A stretch of 64,000 nucleotides of DNA from Chitinophagales bacterium (GCA_020635975.1 JACJYT010000010.1:1-64000), one strand, 5' to 3'. Positions 16,371 through 25,745 are shown, counted from the first letter of the stretch. Notes: generated from the sequence alone by a model not told the origin. A program made the numbers and translations.

Positions 16371-17849
16371 CTAGTTCATGGTCCAACTTGCACCATCTTT
16401 CGAATCTTTAATTTTTATGCCAGCTTCTGCTAAGTGATCTCTAATTTTATCTGAAGTCGGCCAATCCTTATTTTCTCGAGCACTGCTTCTAATCTCAAGA
16501 ATTAATTCCATTAACTTATCTACTGCTAAATTATTGTCTTTAGTTTCTGAATGAAGTCCTAAAATATCTTCTACAAAACTCTTCATGTCTGCCTGTAATT
16601 TACTAAGTACAGCTTCGCTTACAAACACACTTTTGTCATTTATCTTATTAATTAATGCAGCTAAATCAAATAATACTGCAATGGTTTTTGGAGTATTAAA
16701 ATCATCGTTCATTTCCAAGCGTAATTTATCTAGAAGAGTCAAAATTTCCTTATCTGTTTCTTCTGTATTTTGCTTACTGCTTGGCAAGGTAGCGCTTAAT
16801 TTGTAGGCATTCATTAATCTTGCATAACCCTTTTCAGAAGCCTCTAAGGCTTCATTAGAAAAGTCGAGTGTGCTACTATAATGCGTTTGGAGCATAAAAA
16901 ATCGAACTACCATCGGACTAAAACCTTTATTTAGCAGTTCGTGTTTCCCTTCAAAAAGTTCCATGGGTAAGAAGGCGTTCCCCTTACTTTTGCTCATTTT
17001 ATCGCCATTAACGGTTAGCATGTTGCCGTGCATCCAATAACGAACAGGGGCTTTCCCATCAGCTCCAACACTTTGTGCAATTTCGCATTCGTGATGAGGG
17101 AATTTTAAATCCATACCACCGCCATGAATATCAAACTCTTGACCTAGATATTTTGTGCTCATAACCGAACATTCTAAATGCCAACCTGGAACCCCAACTC
17201 CCCAAGGAGAATTCCATTTCATAATGGTTTCAGGGGAAGCAGCCTTCCAAATGCCAAAATCTGCAAAAAATCTTTTTTCATCTCCTCCCTCTAAATTGTC
17301 TCTGGTTTGCTCTAACAAGTCCTCTACTTTTCTGCCGGATAACTGGCCATAATCATGTTTTTCTAGGTATTTTTTTACATCAAAGTACACCGAGCCATTT
17401 ACTTCATATGCATAGCCATTATCTATAATTCTTTGCACCATTTCAATTTGTTCTACTATATGACCGGTGGCCGATGGCTCAATAGAAGGCTCAATGAGAT
17501 TGAACAATTTGGCAACGTGATGAAAACTATTCGTGTATTTTTGAACTATTTCCATAGGTTCAATTTTGTTTGCTTTCGCCTTTCTTTCTATTTTGTCTTC
17601 CCCCTCATCGCCATCATCACTTAAATGCCCTACATCTGTTATATTTCTAACATACCGAACTTTGTAGCCCAAGAAACTGAGATAACGGTAAACTATATCA
17701 AAACTAGTGAATTGTCGGAGGTTGCCGAGATGTACTTCGTCGTAAACTGTTGGACCACAAACATATAAGCCAACAAATGGCGGGTTTAAGGCTTGAAAAA
17801 CTTCTTTTTTTCGACTTAAGGTATTATATAATTTTAATTGTGCTTCCAT
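16371..17849 (-). CDS. cysS: Cysteinyl-tRNA synthetase
   Basis: 492 residues, normal for a class I CysRS. YVCGPTVYDEVHLGNLR carries the zinc-binding Cys and the HIGH-type motif. WHLECSVM, FPHHECEIAQS and KMSKSKGN complete the zinc site and KMSKS loop. The C-terminal helical domain ends SKDGASWTMN. It charges tRNA-Cys in the cytoplasm. The promoter box TATATTTG ends only 5 bases from the ATG, so the mRNA is nearly leaderless. Confidence 0.97.
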   Translation of the reverse strand: MEAQLKLYNTLSRKKEVFQALNPPFVGLYVCGPTVYDEVHLGNLRQFTSFDIVYRYLSFLGYKVRYVRNITDVGHLSDDGDEGEDKIERKAKANKIEPMEIVQKYTNSFHHVAKLFNLIEPSIEPSATGHIVEQIEMVQRIIDNGYAYEVNGSVYFDVKKYLEKHDYGQLSGRKVEDLLEQTRDNLEGGDEKRFFADFGIWKAASPETIMKWNSPWGVGVPGWHLECSVMSTKYLGQEFDIHGGGMDLKFPHHECEIAQSVGADGKAPVRYWMHGNMLTVNGDKMSKSKGNAFLPMELFEGKHELLNKGFSPMVVRFFMLQTHYSSTLDFSNEALEASEKGYARLMNAYKLSATLPSSKQNTEETDKEILTLLDKLRLEMNDDFNTPKTIAVLFDLAALINKINDKSVFVSEAVLSKLQADMKSFVEDILGLHSETKDNNLAVDKLMELILEIRSSARENKDWPTSDKIRDHLAEAGIKIKDSKDGASWTMN

Positions 17850-17854
17850 AAGCG

Positions 17855-17862
17855 CAAATATA
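17855..17862 (-). promoter_or_regulatory. -7 box for cysS
   Basis: TATATTTG on the minus strand, a perfect TAnnTTTG match, with TTG 17 bases further upstream. It leaves 5 bases between the box and the start codon at 17849. Confidence 0.6.
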
Positions 17863-17965
17863 GGCTTTTGTGCAATTTACAAGCTTTTTCTCGCTAAGAT
17901 ATTTCCACGTACTAGGCGGTTTTATCTAAGTTTATCTTTAGAAACTTAGATATTGAGTCTTTCTA

Positions 17966-18022
17966 ATAGATAAATCTATGTAAATTTGCGCTTTTAGATA
18001 AATCTATGTAAATTTGCGCTTT
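17966..18022 (+). promoter_or_regulatory. Tandemly duplicated palindrome + promoter unit
   Basis: A 28-base unit occurs twice head to tail (17967-17994 and 17995-18022). Each unit carries TAGAT-AA-ATCTA, part of a perfect ATAGATAAATCTAT inverted repeat in the first copy. Two bases after this comes TAAATTTG, a perfect -7 box. The arrangement looks like an operator overlapping a doubled promoter ahead of the 2041-residue surface protein at 18044. Confidence 0.65.
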
Positions 18023-18043
18023 ATATCCATTTAATCCGAATAC

Positions 18044-21000
18044 ATGAAGAAATTTTTACTACTCTCATTTTCCATTTTACTTTTTACGGCTAAAGTTTAC
18101 TCACAATGTGCTTGCGCAGCAACTAATTATGCCAGTGTTGACGTGAATTGCTGGGTGCCTGGACAAAGTGCAACGATTACAACTTGTCAGTATGGGGGCG
18201 AACGTGCTACAATTTTAAATACAGTTGCAGGAGCTGTCTATAGAATTTCTTCTTGTGGTGCCGGCTATGATACGCAGTTGTCTATTTATACTACTTCTTG
18301 TGCTTTTGTAGCCTATAATGATGATAATGGGCCAGCTTGTGGCGGTACCGCATCTTCGGTTCAATTTACTTCTCCCGGTGGAGATTTATATTCTGTATTA
18401 AACCAATACTATTGTAGTACTAATACGACTTGTACAGGTATTAGTATTCAAATGATATCTATGCCAGTGCCAACTATGGCATTTGGAACAAATTCATGGA
18501 ATGTACACGCCTTGCAACATGGGGGTTATAATTTCAATGATCAAATGAATTTGACCAACGTTTATTATAAGGGTTTCTACAATGATGGCAACTTGAATAT
18601 TACTTCTACAAATAGATGGGGTACTAACGATTCTCCTTCTTTTGCAAGTGGCTGGAATGGTTGCTCAGTAGGTTCCGATAATCACGTGGTAGTGTATAAA
18701 CGACAAGGCTTCCCTTGTGGGGAGTACGAAATCGACTTAAATACGCATGATGATGGTGTTCGTTGTTATGTGAATGGCTTACAAGTATACCAACTTGATG
18801 GTTGTTGTGCAGACAGAGGAATAATCTACAGAGGCTATTTAGATGCTAGTTCTACGGTCGAATTTAGGGTAAGTGAAGGTGGTGGAGGAAGTAACCTTCA
18901 AGTTAACTTTAATCCTGTGAATCCATTAACAGCAAGTGCTTCTTATGCATCTGCTGCTGGGTGTAATAAAATGAATATTACGGTTAGTAATGCCAATGGT
19001 GGGGCATGTAATTGGATCAGTACTAATTTTAGCGCAGCTCTTCCTAGTACACAACTTAATGGTTCTGCCACTTATACTGGTGGTGGTTGTCGTCTTACCC
19101 CTAATTCTGGAGGACAATATGGTAGTTTTGCCATTGATAATCCTAACGCATTTAATGCCTCAGATGTAAACTTGAATTATGATTTCTTTTTTGGCAATGG
19201 AGGTGGAGCCGATGGAATGAGTATCAGCTATGGAGCAATTGCCATGAACTCCAATAATGGCGAAGCAGGGAGTGGATCGAATTTAATCATTAGAATGGTA
19301 ACGTACAGCGGAGCTGGACCTAAGGTACAGTTAATCTATGGTGGAGTAGTTTTAGAAACTTACAATAGCTTTCCTTGGCGAGGTGCTCAAAGAGCCTGCA
19401 GTATGAGCATAGTAAATGGTTATTTGACTTATGTGATTGCGGGTACCACAGTCTTTAGTAATGTAGATTTAGGCGCAGCTTATCGCAATGCAGATAAATC
19501 CTCTTGGAGATGGGTCTTTGCTGCTAGAACGGGTGGTGTTAGCGATGACCATTACATTTATAATCTTCACATTACCGCTAAAAATTATGAGTATTCCATT
19601 GGGTCAGGATGGCAAAGTTCTAATGTATTTTCTAATTTAGATGGAGGCAATACCTATACTGTTCAAGTGAGACCAAAATGCACTACATCTTGTGCTACTA
19701 CTATCCGAACAATTAGCTTGCCTAACATGAACCCAATTCTTTCTGCCACACCAATCTCTCCGACGTGTAATGGACTTAATAATGGTTCTATCGATTTATC
19801 AGTTTCTGGAGCTATCCATGGAGCGCGAGTAGTAAAAATTGTGCAATTGGATAATGAACCATTTAATACCAACGAAATTCTTGCTATCCAAGCGGGTACG
19901 GGTGTAAATGTTGCCTTAGCTTCTAATGGTGGGGTTCCAGAGCAAAGTTCTTCGCTAAATCCAAGTCTATATCCTGTAGCTTGGTTAAATGATGGCAACT
20001 TTCATAATGGAGTAGGAGCTCATACCAATACTGGGGTTGGTCAATGGCAACGTGTGTATTGGGAAGAACCAGTTTCTCTAGAAAGTATACAACTATGGAA
20101 TAGAGACGATTGCTGTGACTATCGATTAGATAATATAAGAATTGAAATCTATGGGGATGTAACAGAAAATAATTTGTTGTTTAGTCAAGTGGTTAATGCG
20201 AATAATGGTGTAGGAACTTCTTATACTTTCAATCCTGTTAACGCCTTCTCTAATCCTACGAACACTTTTGCTTGGAGTAATGGAGCAAGTACAGAAGACA
20301 TTAGCAACCTAGCGCCTGGCTCCTATAACGTAAGTGTTACAACAGCCAATTCTTGTGTAGTAACATTAAACGGAATTACTGTTCCAAGTGTAACTGCACT
20401 TAGCTTATCAGCAACTACAAGCAGCTCAAGTTGTAGTGCCAGTGCGGATGGTAGTATTAATTTAAGCGTTTCGAATGCTCAAACTAGTGCCTTACCGCCA
20501 GCATTTAGCAATTTAGCAGTTTGGACAAAGGGCGATGCTGGAGTGGTAAAAAATAAAGAAGGACAGGTTATTCAATGGCAAGATTTAAGTGGTAACGATA
20601 ACCATTTTTATACTACCTATGGTAATAATGTTCAAGAAGTAAATGGCGCAATTAACGGACAAAAAGCCATAAGGTTCAATGCTCAAAACATCATGGAAAC
20701 GGGCAACGTAGTTCCAGGTAATTACACGGTAATTGTGGTGGCTAAAATGAATTCAGGAGCTAATAACAGACTTGTTTCTTCTGGTTCTACCAATTGGCTT
20801 TTAGGCTGGTGGGGAGGAAGAGTAGATCAGTTTTATTCGCAAGGATGGGTGCATAACCCAGGAACAGGGGTAAACCAAAATACTTATATCTACACAGGAA
20901 CAGGTGATATTGGGGCGGATAGCTATTCTCTATATAGAAACGGAAGTCTTTTAGCTACTAATAATGCGGGTTCTACTGCTCCTGGTTCCATTTCTTTAGG

Positions 21001-24000
21001 TGGTTGGGGAACAGGAAACACCGAACTATCCAATGGAGACGTAGCCGAAGTGATTGTGTACAATAAAGTACTAAGCGCTAACGAGCGTAGGGCACTAGAA
21101 TATTATTTGGCTCAGAAATATGGAGTGGCTGGTCCAACGGCGGTTAGTCCTAGTTTTTCTTGGTCGAATGGTGCTAGTACTGAGGATATCTCAGCCTTGA
21201 CTCCAGGTAGCTATACGGTAAATGTTACGGATGCATCAGGTTGTTCTGCTAATGCGAGCTACACGGTGAATAATGGTGATGTTACACCTCCAACAATCAC
21301 TTGTCCGGCCAATATTGTGGTGAGTACTAGCGTAAATGCTTGCTCTGCCAATGTTAGCTATGCAACCCCAACTTTTTCGGATAATTGTAGTGGAGCTACG
21401 ATTAGTAGGATAGCTGGTTTGGCTAGTGGATCTAGCTTCTCTAAAGGAGTTTCTACGGTTACTTATAGAGCAACAGACAGTGCTGGAAATACAAGTGATT
21501 GTAGTTTTACCATAACGGTTAATGATACACAAGCTCCTACAATTTCTTGTCCATCTAATATTACCGTGTTTACTACAGCAGGATCTTGTGGCGCAAACGT
21601 TAGTTATGCCACTCCGACTAGATCTGACAATTGCCCAGGTGTTACTGCGGTAAGAATAAGTGGACCTTCAAGTGGTAGCTTTTTTAATTTGGGAATTACC
21701 ACAGTAACTTGGCGAGCAACAGATGCAGCGGGACTCACTAGCGATTGTAGTTTTACTGTTGAAGTTCTAGACAATATTCCACCAACAATAAATTGTCCTG
21801 CCAATATTACGGTAAATACGGATCCAGGAACTTGTAGTGCATTAGTTAACTATTCAACACCTACTTATTCGGATAATTGTGCTGGTGTTAGTATTGCGAG
21901 AACATTAGGATTGCCTAGTGGTTCTAGCTTCCCTAAAGGAGTATCCACAATAACATATAGAGCTACAGATGCTGCTGGAAATATTACCGATTGTAGCTTT
22001 ACAGTTACGGTTATAGACAATATTCCACCTAGTATTACCTGTCCTTCTAACATCACAGTTAATAATGATGTAGGCTTATGTGGAGCAGTAGTAGATTACA
22101 GTACGAACTTTAGCTTGACTTTAAATCCAACCGACGACGCTCATGTTAACAGCACAACGCCAAGTACTAATTTTGGAACTTCTAGCTTAATGAATGTGGA
22201 TCGATCTACGCAAAATACTTTTTTAAAGTTTGATTTAAGCTCTATTCCATCTGGTGCTACGATCACTAGTGCGGTATTGGAAATGACCGTAAATGATGGT
22301 TTTGCTTGGGGTGGTGATGGCAATGTTTACAACACCTTTGTTGCGGATGATAGCTGGACAGAATCAAGCATTAATTGGACGAATCAGCCAAGTGCTACAA
22401 CTGCACTGGGATATTGGTGGCAATGGTGTGATGCAACAAGCTGTTTGAATGCGGTACCTAAAGTAAAAGTTAGCAATTCGGATGCTGCCTTGAGAACTCA
22501 AGTTCAAACAGAGATCAATGGGGATGGAACTCTTTCTATACGCTTGAATAGCCCTGGTTATTATACCCAATACTTTTCTAAAGAACATGCTAGCGCTGCA
22601 GAAAGACCTAATTTAGTGATAAATTATAGTTTGGGTGTGCCAAATGTTTCCGATAATTGCACAGGTATGTTGAGTTTAACACAAACCGCAGGTTTAGCAT
22701 CTGGAGATGTTTTTCCAGTAGGAACTACAACCAATACCTTCTTGCTAACCGACGCGAGTGGTCTAACCGCTAGTTGTAGTTTTGATGTAATCGTTAACGA
22801 GTTGGCACCGACTACCGCGGCAGCTGGAAACGATCAATATTCTTGTTTGGCAGGAGATGTAAGTTTAGCAGCTAATAGTGTAGCGGCAGGAGAGAGTGGA
22901 ACTTGGACTTGGTCGCCAAACACGGTAAGTTATGTTTCAGGAAATGCTTCTTCTGCAAATGCAGTGGTTAATTTTGCTGGAACAGGAACTTATACAGGAA
23001 CTTGGACAATTTCGAATGCCTGTGGAACGCAAAGTTCTGATGATCTTGTAATAGAAGTAAATAAACCAGATGTAGTTACCCTAAATGCTGGAGCTACTGG
23101 TACATGTACTTCTATTGGAGAAAATGAGTGGGTTCATTTATATGATGCAGGAAATAATATTATAGCTTCTGTAAATGATTTAGGTCAAGCAATGGGAGAT
23201 GTTACTGTGAGTGTGCCTACTGTTGGAAATGCAAGTCCTTCGAATGTTTGCTACAATGGCATGAGTGCTTATATGGGAAGATTCTTTAGCTTTAGCGCTT
23301 CAGATACAGCATGGTATGGCAATTCAGTGCAAGTTCGACTCTACTTTACAGCAGCAGAATTAGCATCTTTAATAGCAGAGGCAGGTTGTGGTGATGCGAA
23401 TGGCTGTGAAGATAATGATGATGTTTGTGGAATAGAGGATCTAGTTGCAACCAAGTATACTAGTGGTTCGGCTCCGGGTAGTGTAGGTGGCTTGTTCTTA
23501 AATCAGATTGGAAATGGCTTTGATAATGATTTTATGGCGCACTATGTAGATTTTGAAGTTTCTTCTTTCTCCGATATTTATTTACATGGTTCAGAAAGTG
23601 GCGTTCCTTTGCCAGTTGAGTTATTGCGTTTTGAGGCAAAAGCGGTAGACAATAAATATGTGAAATTGGAATGGACGACAGCCACCGAAATTAACAATGC
23701 TGGTTTTGATTTGGAAAGAAGTATGGATGGTCTTAGTTATACTAAAATAGCATGGATAGAAGGACATGGAACAACAAATGTCTTGCAAAATTATGCTTAT
23801 GAGGATATGGAACTTGCTCCAGGTCAATACTACTATCGTTTGAAACAAATGGATTACGATGGTCAGTTTGAGTATAGCCAGGTTAAAGCTGTTAAGCTTA
23901 AGGGGCTAGCTAGATATGAACTTAGTGCTTTCATTCCCAACCCAACAAAAGGAGAAAGTAAATTAGTGTTTAGCACTAGTGAAGCAATGGAAGTAAGGAT

Positions 24001-24169
24001 TGTTATTACAGACTTAAGAGGAGTAATAATCGATAGTAAGCTAGTTCAACTTGCAGAAGGCATTCAAGAAATTTACTTTGATTTAAGTGCTTATGCCTCT
24101 GGAAGCTATATAGCAAGCATTAGAACTAAAGATACTATGGAAACAAGAAAATTAATAGTTACTAAGTAG
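18044..24169 (+). CDS. Giant T9SS-exported modular surface protein
   Basis: 2041 residues; signal peptide MKKFLLLSFSILLFTAKVYS, then Q. Domains as I read them: Cys-rich PPC-like (22-140); PA14-like with HDDGVRCYVNG (150-290); legume-lectin-like (310-520). Next are SprB-type repeat halves 566-592 and 740-781 around a discoidin (F5/8C)-like segment, and 787-813 and 1036-1076 around a LamG-like segment (WTKGDAGV...QWQDLSGNDNH). HYR repeats 1-3 span 1079-1325; HYR 4 is split around a DNRLRE-like domain (~1358-1531). Then come a PKD-like region, an FnIII-like segment (ELLRFEAKAVDNKYVKLEWTT) and a T9SS type A sorting domain (FIPNPTKGES...ETRKLIVTK). It is probably an adhesin or carbohydrate-binding surface protein; ligands are unknown. 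The promoter region is duplicated. Confidence 0.85.
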   Translation: MKKFLLLSFSILLFTAKVYSQCACAATNYASVDVNCWVPGQSATITTCQYGGERATILNTVAGAVYRISSCGAGYDTQLSIYTTSCAFVAYNDDNGPACGGTASSVQFTSPGGDLYSVLNQYYCSTNTTCTGISIQMISMPVPTMAFGTNSWNVHALQHGGYNFNDQMNLTNVYYKGFYNDGNLNITSTNRWGTNDSPSFASGWNGCSVGSDNHVVVYKRQGFPCGEYEIDLNTHDDGVRCYVNGLQVYQLDGCCADRGIIYRGYLDASSTVEFRVSEGGGGSNLQVNFNPVNPLTASASYASAAGCNKMNITVSNANGGACNWISTNFSAALPSTQLNGSATYTGGGCRLTPNSGGQYGSFAIDNPNAFNASDVNLNYDFFFGNGGGADGMSISYGAIAMNSNNGEAGSGSNLIIRMVTYSGAGPKVQLIYGGVVLETYNSFPWRGAQRACSMSIVNGYLTYVIAGTTVFSNVDLGAAYRNADKSSWRWVFAARTGGVSDDHYIYNLHITAKNYEYSIGSGWQSSNVFSNLDGGNTYTVQVRPKCTTSCATTIRTISLPNMNPILSATPISPTCNGLNNGSIDLSVSGAIHGARVVKIVQLDNEPFNTNEILAIQAGTGVNVALASNGGVPEQSSSLNPSLYPVAWLNDGNFHNGVGAHTNTGVGQWQRVYWEEPVSLESIQLWNRDDCCDYRLDNIRIEIYGDVTENNLLFSQVVNANNGVGTSYTFNPVNAFSNPTNTFAWSNGASTEDISNLAPGSYNVSVTTANSCVVTLNGITVPSVTALSLSATTSSSSCSASADGSINLSVSNAQTSALPPAFSNLAVWTKGDAGVVKNKEGQVIQWQDLSGNDNHFYTTYGNNVQEVNGAINGQKAIRFNAQNIMETGNVVPGNYTVIVVAKMNSGANNRLVSSGSTNWLLGWWGGRVDQFYSQGWVHNPGTGVNQNTYIYTGTGDIGADSYSLYRNGSLLATNNAGSTAPGSISLGGWGTGNTELSNGDVAEVIVYNKVLSANERRALEYYLAQKYGVAGPTAVSPSFSWSNGASTEDISALTPGSYTVNVTDASGCSANASYTVNNGDVTPPTITCPANIVVSTSVNACSANVSYATPTFSDNCSGATISRIAGLASGSSFSKGVSTVTYRATDSAGNTSDCSFTITVNDTQAPTISCPSNITVFTTAGSCGANVSYATPTRSDNCPGVTAVRISGPSSGSFFNLGITTVTWRATDAAGLTSDCSFTVEVLDNIPPTINCPANITVNTDPGTCSALVNYSTPTYSDNCAGVSIARTLGLPSGSSFPKGVSTITYRATDAAGNITDCSFTVTVIDNIPPSITCPSNITVNNDVGLCGAVVDYSTNFSLTLNPTDDAHVNSTTPSTNFGTSSLMNVDRSTQNTFLKFDLSSIPSGATITSAVLEMTVNDGFAWGGDGNVYNTFVADDSWTESSINWTNQPSATTALGYWWQWCDATSCLNAVPKVKVSNSDAALRTQVQTEINGDGTLSIRLNSPGYYTQYFSKEHASAAERPNLVINYSLGVPNVSDNCTGMLSLTQTAGLASGDVFPVGTTTNTFLLTDASGLTASCSFDVIVNELAPTTAAAGNDQYSCLAGDVSLAANSVAAGESGTWTWSPNTVSYVSGNASSANAVVNFAGTGTYTGTWTISNACGTQSSDDLVIEVNKPDVVTLNAGATGTCTSIGENEWVHLYDAGNNIIASVNDLGQAMGDVTVSVPTVGNASPSNVCYNGMSAYMGRFFSFSASDTAWYGNSVQVRLYFTAAELASLIAEAGCGDANGCEDNDDVCGIEDLVATKYTSGSAPGSVGGLFLNQIGNGFDNDFMAHYVDFEVSSFSDIYLHGSESGVPLPVELLRFEAKAVDNKYVKLEWTTATEINNAGFDLERSMDGLSYTKIAWIEGHGTTNVLQNYAYEDMELAPGQYYYRLKQMDYDGQFEYSQVKAVKLKGLARYELSAFIPNPTKGESKLVFSTSEAMEVRIVITDLRGVIIDSKLVQLAEGIQEIYFDLSAYASGSYIASIRTKDTMETRKLIVTK

Positions 24170-24185
24170 TCTTTAAGTGACATAG

Positions 24186-24220
24186 AAAGAGGGAGGATAA
24201 ATTTATCCTCCCTCTTTTTT
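24186..24220. terminator. Bidirectional terminator, giant surface protein / hydrolase
   Basis: A perfect 16+16-base inverted repeat (AAAGAGGGAGGATAAA and its complement) followed by a T-run, between convergent genes. Confidence 0.92.
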
Positions 24221-25140
24221 TAGTTCAAGAAGTTTAGAACATCTTGAGCGCTTTCTTCAGCTTTTTCTTCCATGGGCACATGGCCGCATTCAGAATAAAC
24301 GATTAATTCGGAGTTTGGAATGTTATCTTGAAAAATACTAGCTAATTCTAAAGGTATCCAGATATCATTTTCACCCCATAGAATAAGAGTTGGACAGGTA
24401 ATTTTTTTCAAATCATCTACATCTCCTTTTTCAATTTGTCGCACTTTATAGAAAAAAGCTTTTCTATTCCCCGCTCGTTGCCCTAAATCTGTATATCTTT
24501 CTATAAGCTCAGGTGTCACTAAATCATCATTGTAATATACTTCTCGTAAGCTTTTCCCAACAAAAGGACCAGTATTTATCTTTTCTATATTGTTGAAAAG
24601 GAAATCTATTTGAGCCATTTGAAATACTAATGGCTTTTCTCTATTTGCCAGAAAGAAACCAGAGGGGTCTACTAAGATTAGCTTTTTAACTCGATCTGCA
24701 TGTGCGGCCTTTGCTGCATAGGCCCATGCAGTATGCCCGCCTAAAGAATTTCCAGCAAGATAAAAGCTATCTATTTCTAATTTTTCTACAAAGGCATCTA
24801 TTAGATTAAGGTAGGCTTGAATGGAGTAATCGTTGTCAGCTGGCGGACTAGTTAAGCCACCTCCTTGCATATCAATGCTGTAGGTGGTATATTTTTTAGA
24901 AAGTATATTTTCCCATTTTTCCCATGTATGTAAACTTGAAGAAGTGCCATGAATTAAAATTATAGGCATGCCTTCTCCTTTTTTCTTGTAATGGACATTT
25001 AATCCATTAAGTTCAACAAAATGGGAGCTCTCGTCGCTGTACTTGGCTAGTAAGTAGTTCCAGTCACTTGGTCCTTGGTAAATATAGATTCCAAACAACA
25101 CGATTACTAGAAGGAAGAATAGGAAGATGTACTTTCTCAT
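24220..25140 (-). CDS. Alpha/beta hydrolase, membrane-anchored or exported
   Basis: 306 residues. The N-terminal hydrophobic segment (residues 4-21, IFLFFLLVIVLFGIYIYQ) is an uncleaved anchor or signal sequence. The alpha/beta-hydrolase core holds the oxyanion motif LIHGTSSS, nucleophile S132 in AGNSLGGHT, acid in LWGENDIWIP and catalytic His in ECGHVPMEE. The family includes esterases, lipases and C-C hydrolases; the substrate is not predictable. It ends at the strong shared terminator and is divergent from the bL31 gene. Confidence 0.85.
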   Translation of the reverse strand: MRKYIFLFFLLVIVLFGIYIYQGPSDWNYLLAKYSDESSHFVELNGLNVHYKKKGEGMPIILIHGTSSSLHTWEKWENILSKKYTTYSIDMQGGGLTSPPADNDYSIQAYLNLIDAFVEKLEIDSFYLAGNSLGGHTAWAYAAKAAHADRVKKLILVDPSGFFLANREKPLVFQMAQIDFLFNNIEKINTGPFVGKSLREVYYNDDLVTPELIERYTDLGQRAGNRKAFFYKVRQIEKGDVDDLKKITCPTLILWGENDIWIPLELASIFQDNIPNSELIVYSECGHVPMEEKAEESAQDVLNFLN

Positions 25141-25224
25141 GGTATATTTAGCTTAGAATATGAAGCTATGCTTTTTTTACCTTGAAAAAAAGATTTCTAA
25201 AAAAGAATTTACTCGTAATTTTAT

Positions 25225-25255
25225 TTGTGTAGTAGATAAAATAGAATTAACTTTG
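25225..25255 (+). promoter_or_regulatory. Promoter of the bL31 gene
   Basis: TTG at 25225-25227, a 20-base spacer, then TAACTTTG at 25248-25255. This is a full match to the Bacteroidota TTG-N17-23-TAnnTTTG promoter. ATG 25276 lies 20 bases downstream. Confidence 0.75.
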
Positions 25256-25275
25256 CAGTCCTTAAAAATTAAGAT

Positions 25276-25527
25276 ATGAAAAACGGAATTCATCCTGAAA
25301 ATTATAGAAAAGTTATTTTTAAAGATATCTCTAATGATGAAGCTTTCTTAACGCAATCTTGTGCGCCTTCCAAAGAAACTATGCAGTGGGAAGATGGCAA
25401 TGAATATCCTGTAATTAAAATTGAGATTTCTAACACTTCACATCCTTACTTCACTGGTAAGATGAAATTTGTGGATACAGCTGGTAGAATTGAGAAATTC
25501 AACTCTAAATACGCTAGAAAGAAATAA
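25276..25527 (+). CDS. rpmE2: 50S ribosomal protein L31 type B
   Basis: 83 residues. KNGIHPENYRKVIFKDISNDEAFLTQSCAPSKET and the end YFTGKMKFVDTAGRIEKFNSKYARK are the type B bL31 signature. It lacks the four zinc-binding cysteines of type A, so it is the zinc-independent form. It forms part of the large subunit and bridges to the 30S head. It has its own promoter and terminator (monocistronic). Confidence 0.97.
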   Translation: MKNGIHPENYRKVIFKDISNDEAFLTQSCAPSKETMQWEDGNEYPVIKIEISNTSHPYFTGKMKFVDTAGRIEKFNSKYARKK

Positions 25528-25543
25528 GATTCTAAATTATTGT

Positions 25544-25573
25544 AAAGCCCCTCGATTAGAGGGGCTTTTTTTT
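25544..25573 (+). terminator. Terminator of the bL31 gene
   Basis: AAAGCCCCTC - GATTA - GAGGGGCTTTTTTT, 16 bases after the stop codon. Confidence 0.92.
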
Positions 25574-25745
25574 GTACCTACTTATCTAATTAGGAACGCT
25601 AATTCGTTTTTTGAAGCCGACATTGGTGTCGGTATATGTTTTATCTAGACTTTAACTAAGAAGAGTCTTGTTTAAGCTTTTAATAAGGTTTGACAGCTAG
25701 CTATTAGCTTTTTATTACAGAAACGAATTCCTATTAATTAGGTGC
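25574..25745. other. Intergenic segment with potential RNA structure
   Basis: 172 bases without an ORF between two terminators. The ends can pair (AATTCGTTTTT near 25603 with AGAAACGAATT near 25722; outer GTACCTA with TAGGTGC). Inner hairpins are possible at CCGACA-TTGG-TGTCGG (about 25619-25634) and AGACT...AGTCT. No clear TAnnTTTG promoter was seen on either strand. It could be a structured ncRNA or a degenerate MITE-like element. Confidence 0.35.

Noticed and set aside
17967..18022. Two 28-base direct repeats considered as a minimal CRISPR array
   Set aside because: The repeats touch with no spacer, contain promoter boxes, and no cas genes are present.
21236..22588. Several minus-strand open frames within the HYR region
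   Set aside because: They mirror the repetitive Ser/Thr/Gly-rich coding strand and have no start context or family resemblance.
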